Translations under genes and position numbers: made by a program
From: Parcubacteria group bacterium GW2011_GWA2_38_13
GTDB lineage: Bacteria > Patescibacteriota > Patescibacteriia > Buchananbacterales > GWA2-38-13
DNA: 34,744 nucleotides
NCBI GenBank assembly: GCA_000992395.1
Contig: LBUD01000008.1
Coordinates: 1,622-36,365, forward strand
Direction: 5' to 3'
Shown here: positions 33,501 through 34,744 of the stretch, one piece after another
Position numbering within the stretch: position 1 is the stretch's first letter
Layout: every line of letters starts with the position of its first letter
Notes under the pieces: model-generated
What the model was told of the DNA's origin: nothing
Seen by the model: the letters and a program-made list of their open reading frames with translations, nothing else
Databases searched by the model: none

Positions 33501-34744
33501 TAAAAACAGGAACCTTAGCGGGAGAAAGTTGCGGAGATAACAGGGTTGGATTAGGTGAAGAATGCGATCCACCCGGAGCTTTATTATATTGTGCTAATGC
33601 AACATGCTTACATACTGGAAATAATAATTCGGTCGCTGATGTGTGTGGAAATGGAGATAAAACCGGTATGGAGGAATGCGATGACGGAAATAATACAAAT
33701 AATGATGGTTGCAGTTCCACATGTGTTTTGGAAGGAACAATAGCAGGATTGGCAGTGTGCGGCGATGGTATTGTGGGTCCGGGTGAAGCCTGTGAAGTAT
33801 GCTGGACAGGAGGCGCGTCAGCAAAAACTATAAGCGGTTCGTGTCCAAATAGTGATTTTGCAACAGGGCATGACGGACGGGTTAACCAAGCAGGATGCGC
33901 AACAAATTGTGCAACAGATCCTGCTTTTGCCGGCGTTGCGCGAAGATCTCCATATCCTGTATGTGGAAATGGAGTTGTAGAGATTGGCGAGGATTGCGAT
34001 GATAACAATAAAGTAGCAAATGGCGGGTGCGGTGCTACATGCTTGAATGAGGGTCGTGCCGTTGATCTTTATACTCAAAGAGCTCAAGGACAATTCCAAT
34101 TAGTAACGGGCGTAGAAAACGGCAAGGCAAACATTGAAACACGGGCGCAGAATTATGAAATTACATTCGGACCATGGGTTACCGGAAACACTCCAGCCAT
34201 AATCGGCACGGGAATTCCGGGCGGAGGCGGTCTTGGGGAATTTCATATTGTTAGACATTATCCCAACGGCGGTGATATTTGTCAGAATATAAAAGTTATT
34301 CTTGTATTTAGTAAGGCGCCGGATCCAACAACAATTACATTTGAAACAGTTGCTAACGATGGATCTAACGTTGTTATAGATGGTCCGGGAGGAGATTATA
34401 TAATCGCAGATAAAAATGCGCAAATTGAATATAATGGCAACCAGCTCGAGATAAGTCCCAATGGAGGCGATGTTTGGGGGCCTGGCAATTATACAATAAC
34501 TATAAATAATCCGGCAAATATATTATCTATGGTAGATAGAAATCCGCTTGATTGTAATGGAAAATGTAATGACTGGACTTTTGAAATTGTAGAAAAGCTC
34601 TGTATTGCAAGAAAAGTTGATGTGACGGTGGATTCTAACCATACGGCATCCTCGTTTATCGTATCGCCCACCACTGCGAACGCAGAGCCTAATCAGTGGG
34701 TAAGCTATTACGCGCAGGTATTTGGTGAATATACAAAACCGGTT
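30587..34744 (+). CDS. Very large surface protein region, open to window end (1386 codons): IPT/TIG domains, Big_5-like region and Cys-rich CGNGxxExGEECDDGN repeats; absent from ORF track
   Basis: Read codon by codon from GTG 30587 with no stop: VTIFGRNFGARGPLSRVEFDSDPLPG...GDYVTIIGANFGTDAGRVFFSNG...VNSVITATFSEDMNDASITYTG...VCGNGDKTGMEECDDGNNTNNDGCSSTCVLEG...CGNGVVEIGEDCDDNNKVANGGCGATCLNEG... Confidence 0.9.
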   Translation, partial: MTIFGRNFGARGPLSRVEFDSDPLPGADASGAETWVNARIADFLVACPDAWSDDRIIVEVPNLGGLGIRGPIRVTKDDGGIALIDSTNDVSVGERKILDFNVTNITLPGICQITPDEGFFKQRVSLGGINFDAPDIDNIRFGPLPVAQGFIIASDNTINNIEVPNLAANTIAWVTAGIGTSRSNALPFKVTSGDNQPIIYRYTPYPTDPAPNNQGAVGDYVTIIGANFGTDAGRVFFSNGTDPADIIFPNECPKNYWTNTRIIVKVPAGATDGYIRVVRNDLNSTDTRISGLLDFDIGGNPKPGICALMPESGPAGITDVKIYGERLATAQRIKFYNAADLIPADFNIVGAHIEDATVPTEAQTGDVFVFDGAANRSNGFPFTVGACINNNSCADPATQECCLSGEFAKSCVPKGECSGIRNRGAYRWSFVAGNMGPHVVYDCQRTNSCKQICIAGTPNSGKACAQDTDCGIDNAAVEECGSPISSPAPDARRDGKTDADRDGVFDGVPVNSVITATFSEDMNDASITYTGNINDSIVVHECLNGPGNDPGITVPCNAATLNNFTLTNGQKIYNGANVDYFELVPPANLNPATPAVRDFKPDTWYQVELKATDDPNAMRSAKAIELNGNNGPTSNYIWRFYTRANNTAGNVGCIDCQPKVQLDGSAHTWAWTVEDAAFVDAAELAGGSVTDDIKQAVAKAETQGHFVKTTIETGHATQCTIKVDLTTPVVEAYKPNCGSACANAAMYVKFNKEMKHTDVAAFDHLNVNTVLLYTCGGDYTCTTMQRQAITVPVCNDVGGKTECTFSNNETYSVGGSIYNFIPGNYYRVVLLKSIQSLENKNLGNLNFNEPGGIAEPDSFSYQFKVTTDPTLCALNSVVITPQNGQVPVGSSRVYTGNPYSKPDRCEPSTGQLLNAYNYDWQWKNPPDNIPVGTPVGNTASVTQVDTCGNGVREKGEDCDPPNVANGCSVNCLKTGTLAGESCGDNRVGLGEECDPPGALLYCANATCLHTGNNNSVADVCGNGDKTGMEECDDGNNTNNDGCSSTCVLEGTIAGLAVCGDGIVGPGEACEVCWTGGASAKTISGSCPNSDFATGHDGRVNQAGCATNCATDPAFAGVARRSPYPVCGNGVVEIGEDCDDNNKVANGGCGATCLNEGRAVDLYTQRAQGQFQLVTGVENGKANIETRAQNYEITFGPWVTGNTPAIIGTGIPGGGGLGEFHIVRHYPNGGDICQNIKVILVFSKAPDPTTITFETVANDGSNVVIDGPGGDYIIADKNAQIEYNGNQLEISPNGGDVWGPGNYTITINNPANILSMVDRNPLDCNGKCNDWTFEIVEKLCIARKVDVTVDSNHTASSFIVSPTTANAEPNQWVSYYAQVFGEYTKPV

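Noticed and set aside
30517-34674. Many minus-strand ORFs (60-223 aa) and small + strand ORFs at 32424 and 33555
   Set aside because: All overlap the continuous + strand frame from 30587, which shows coherent surface-protein domains; these are shadows.

Overview
The window reads as an AT-rich Candidate Phyla Radiation (Patescibacteria-like) chromosome segment. This lineage call is inferred from gene style; I could not run a search. Housekeeping genes recognised: NAD-dependent epimerase (5' truncated), response regulator, long NDP kinase, MFS-fused spermidine synthase-like protein, SHOCT and DUF302 proteins, idi, rpmB (missing from the ORF track), M50 protease, topA, dprA, pth, der, an LCP-family protein, GDPD, lepB, hisS, rpsU and yqeY. 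tRNA-Pro(GGG) and tRNA-Val(CAC) are present. Surface proteins include a frameshifted dockerin/lipase-like protein and two tandem pilin-like/Ig proteins. The second runs into a 1386-codon open frame (30587 to window end) that the ORF track does not list. The most interesting signals are: (i) many intergenic arrays of degenerate 7-nt (or 9-nt) words, usually as inverted left/right pairs. Each locus has its own vocabulary. Two loci enclose or interrupt four-helix-bundle (S23/Avd-like) genes, suggesting an element family with gene-bearing and gene-less forms. (ii) A compact intergenic pair of predicted small RNAs (7362-7551), in which the 5' end of one is complementary over 15 nt to the apical loop of the other. 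(iii) Several distinct small terminal-inverted-repeat elements.
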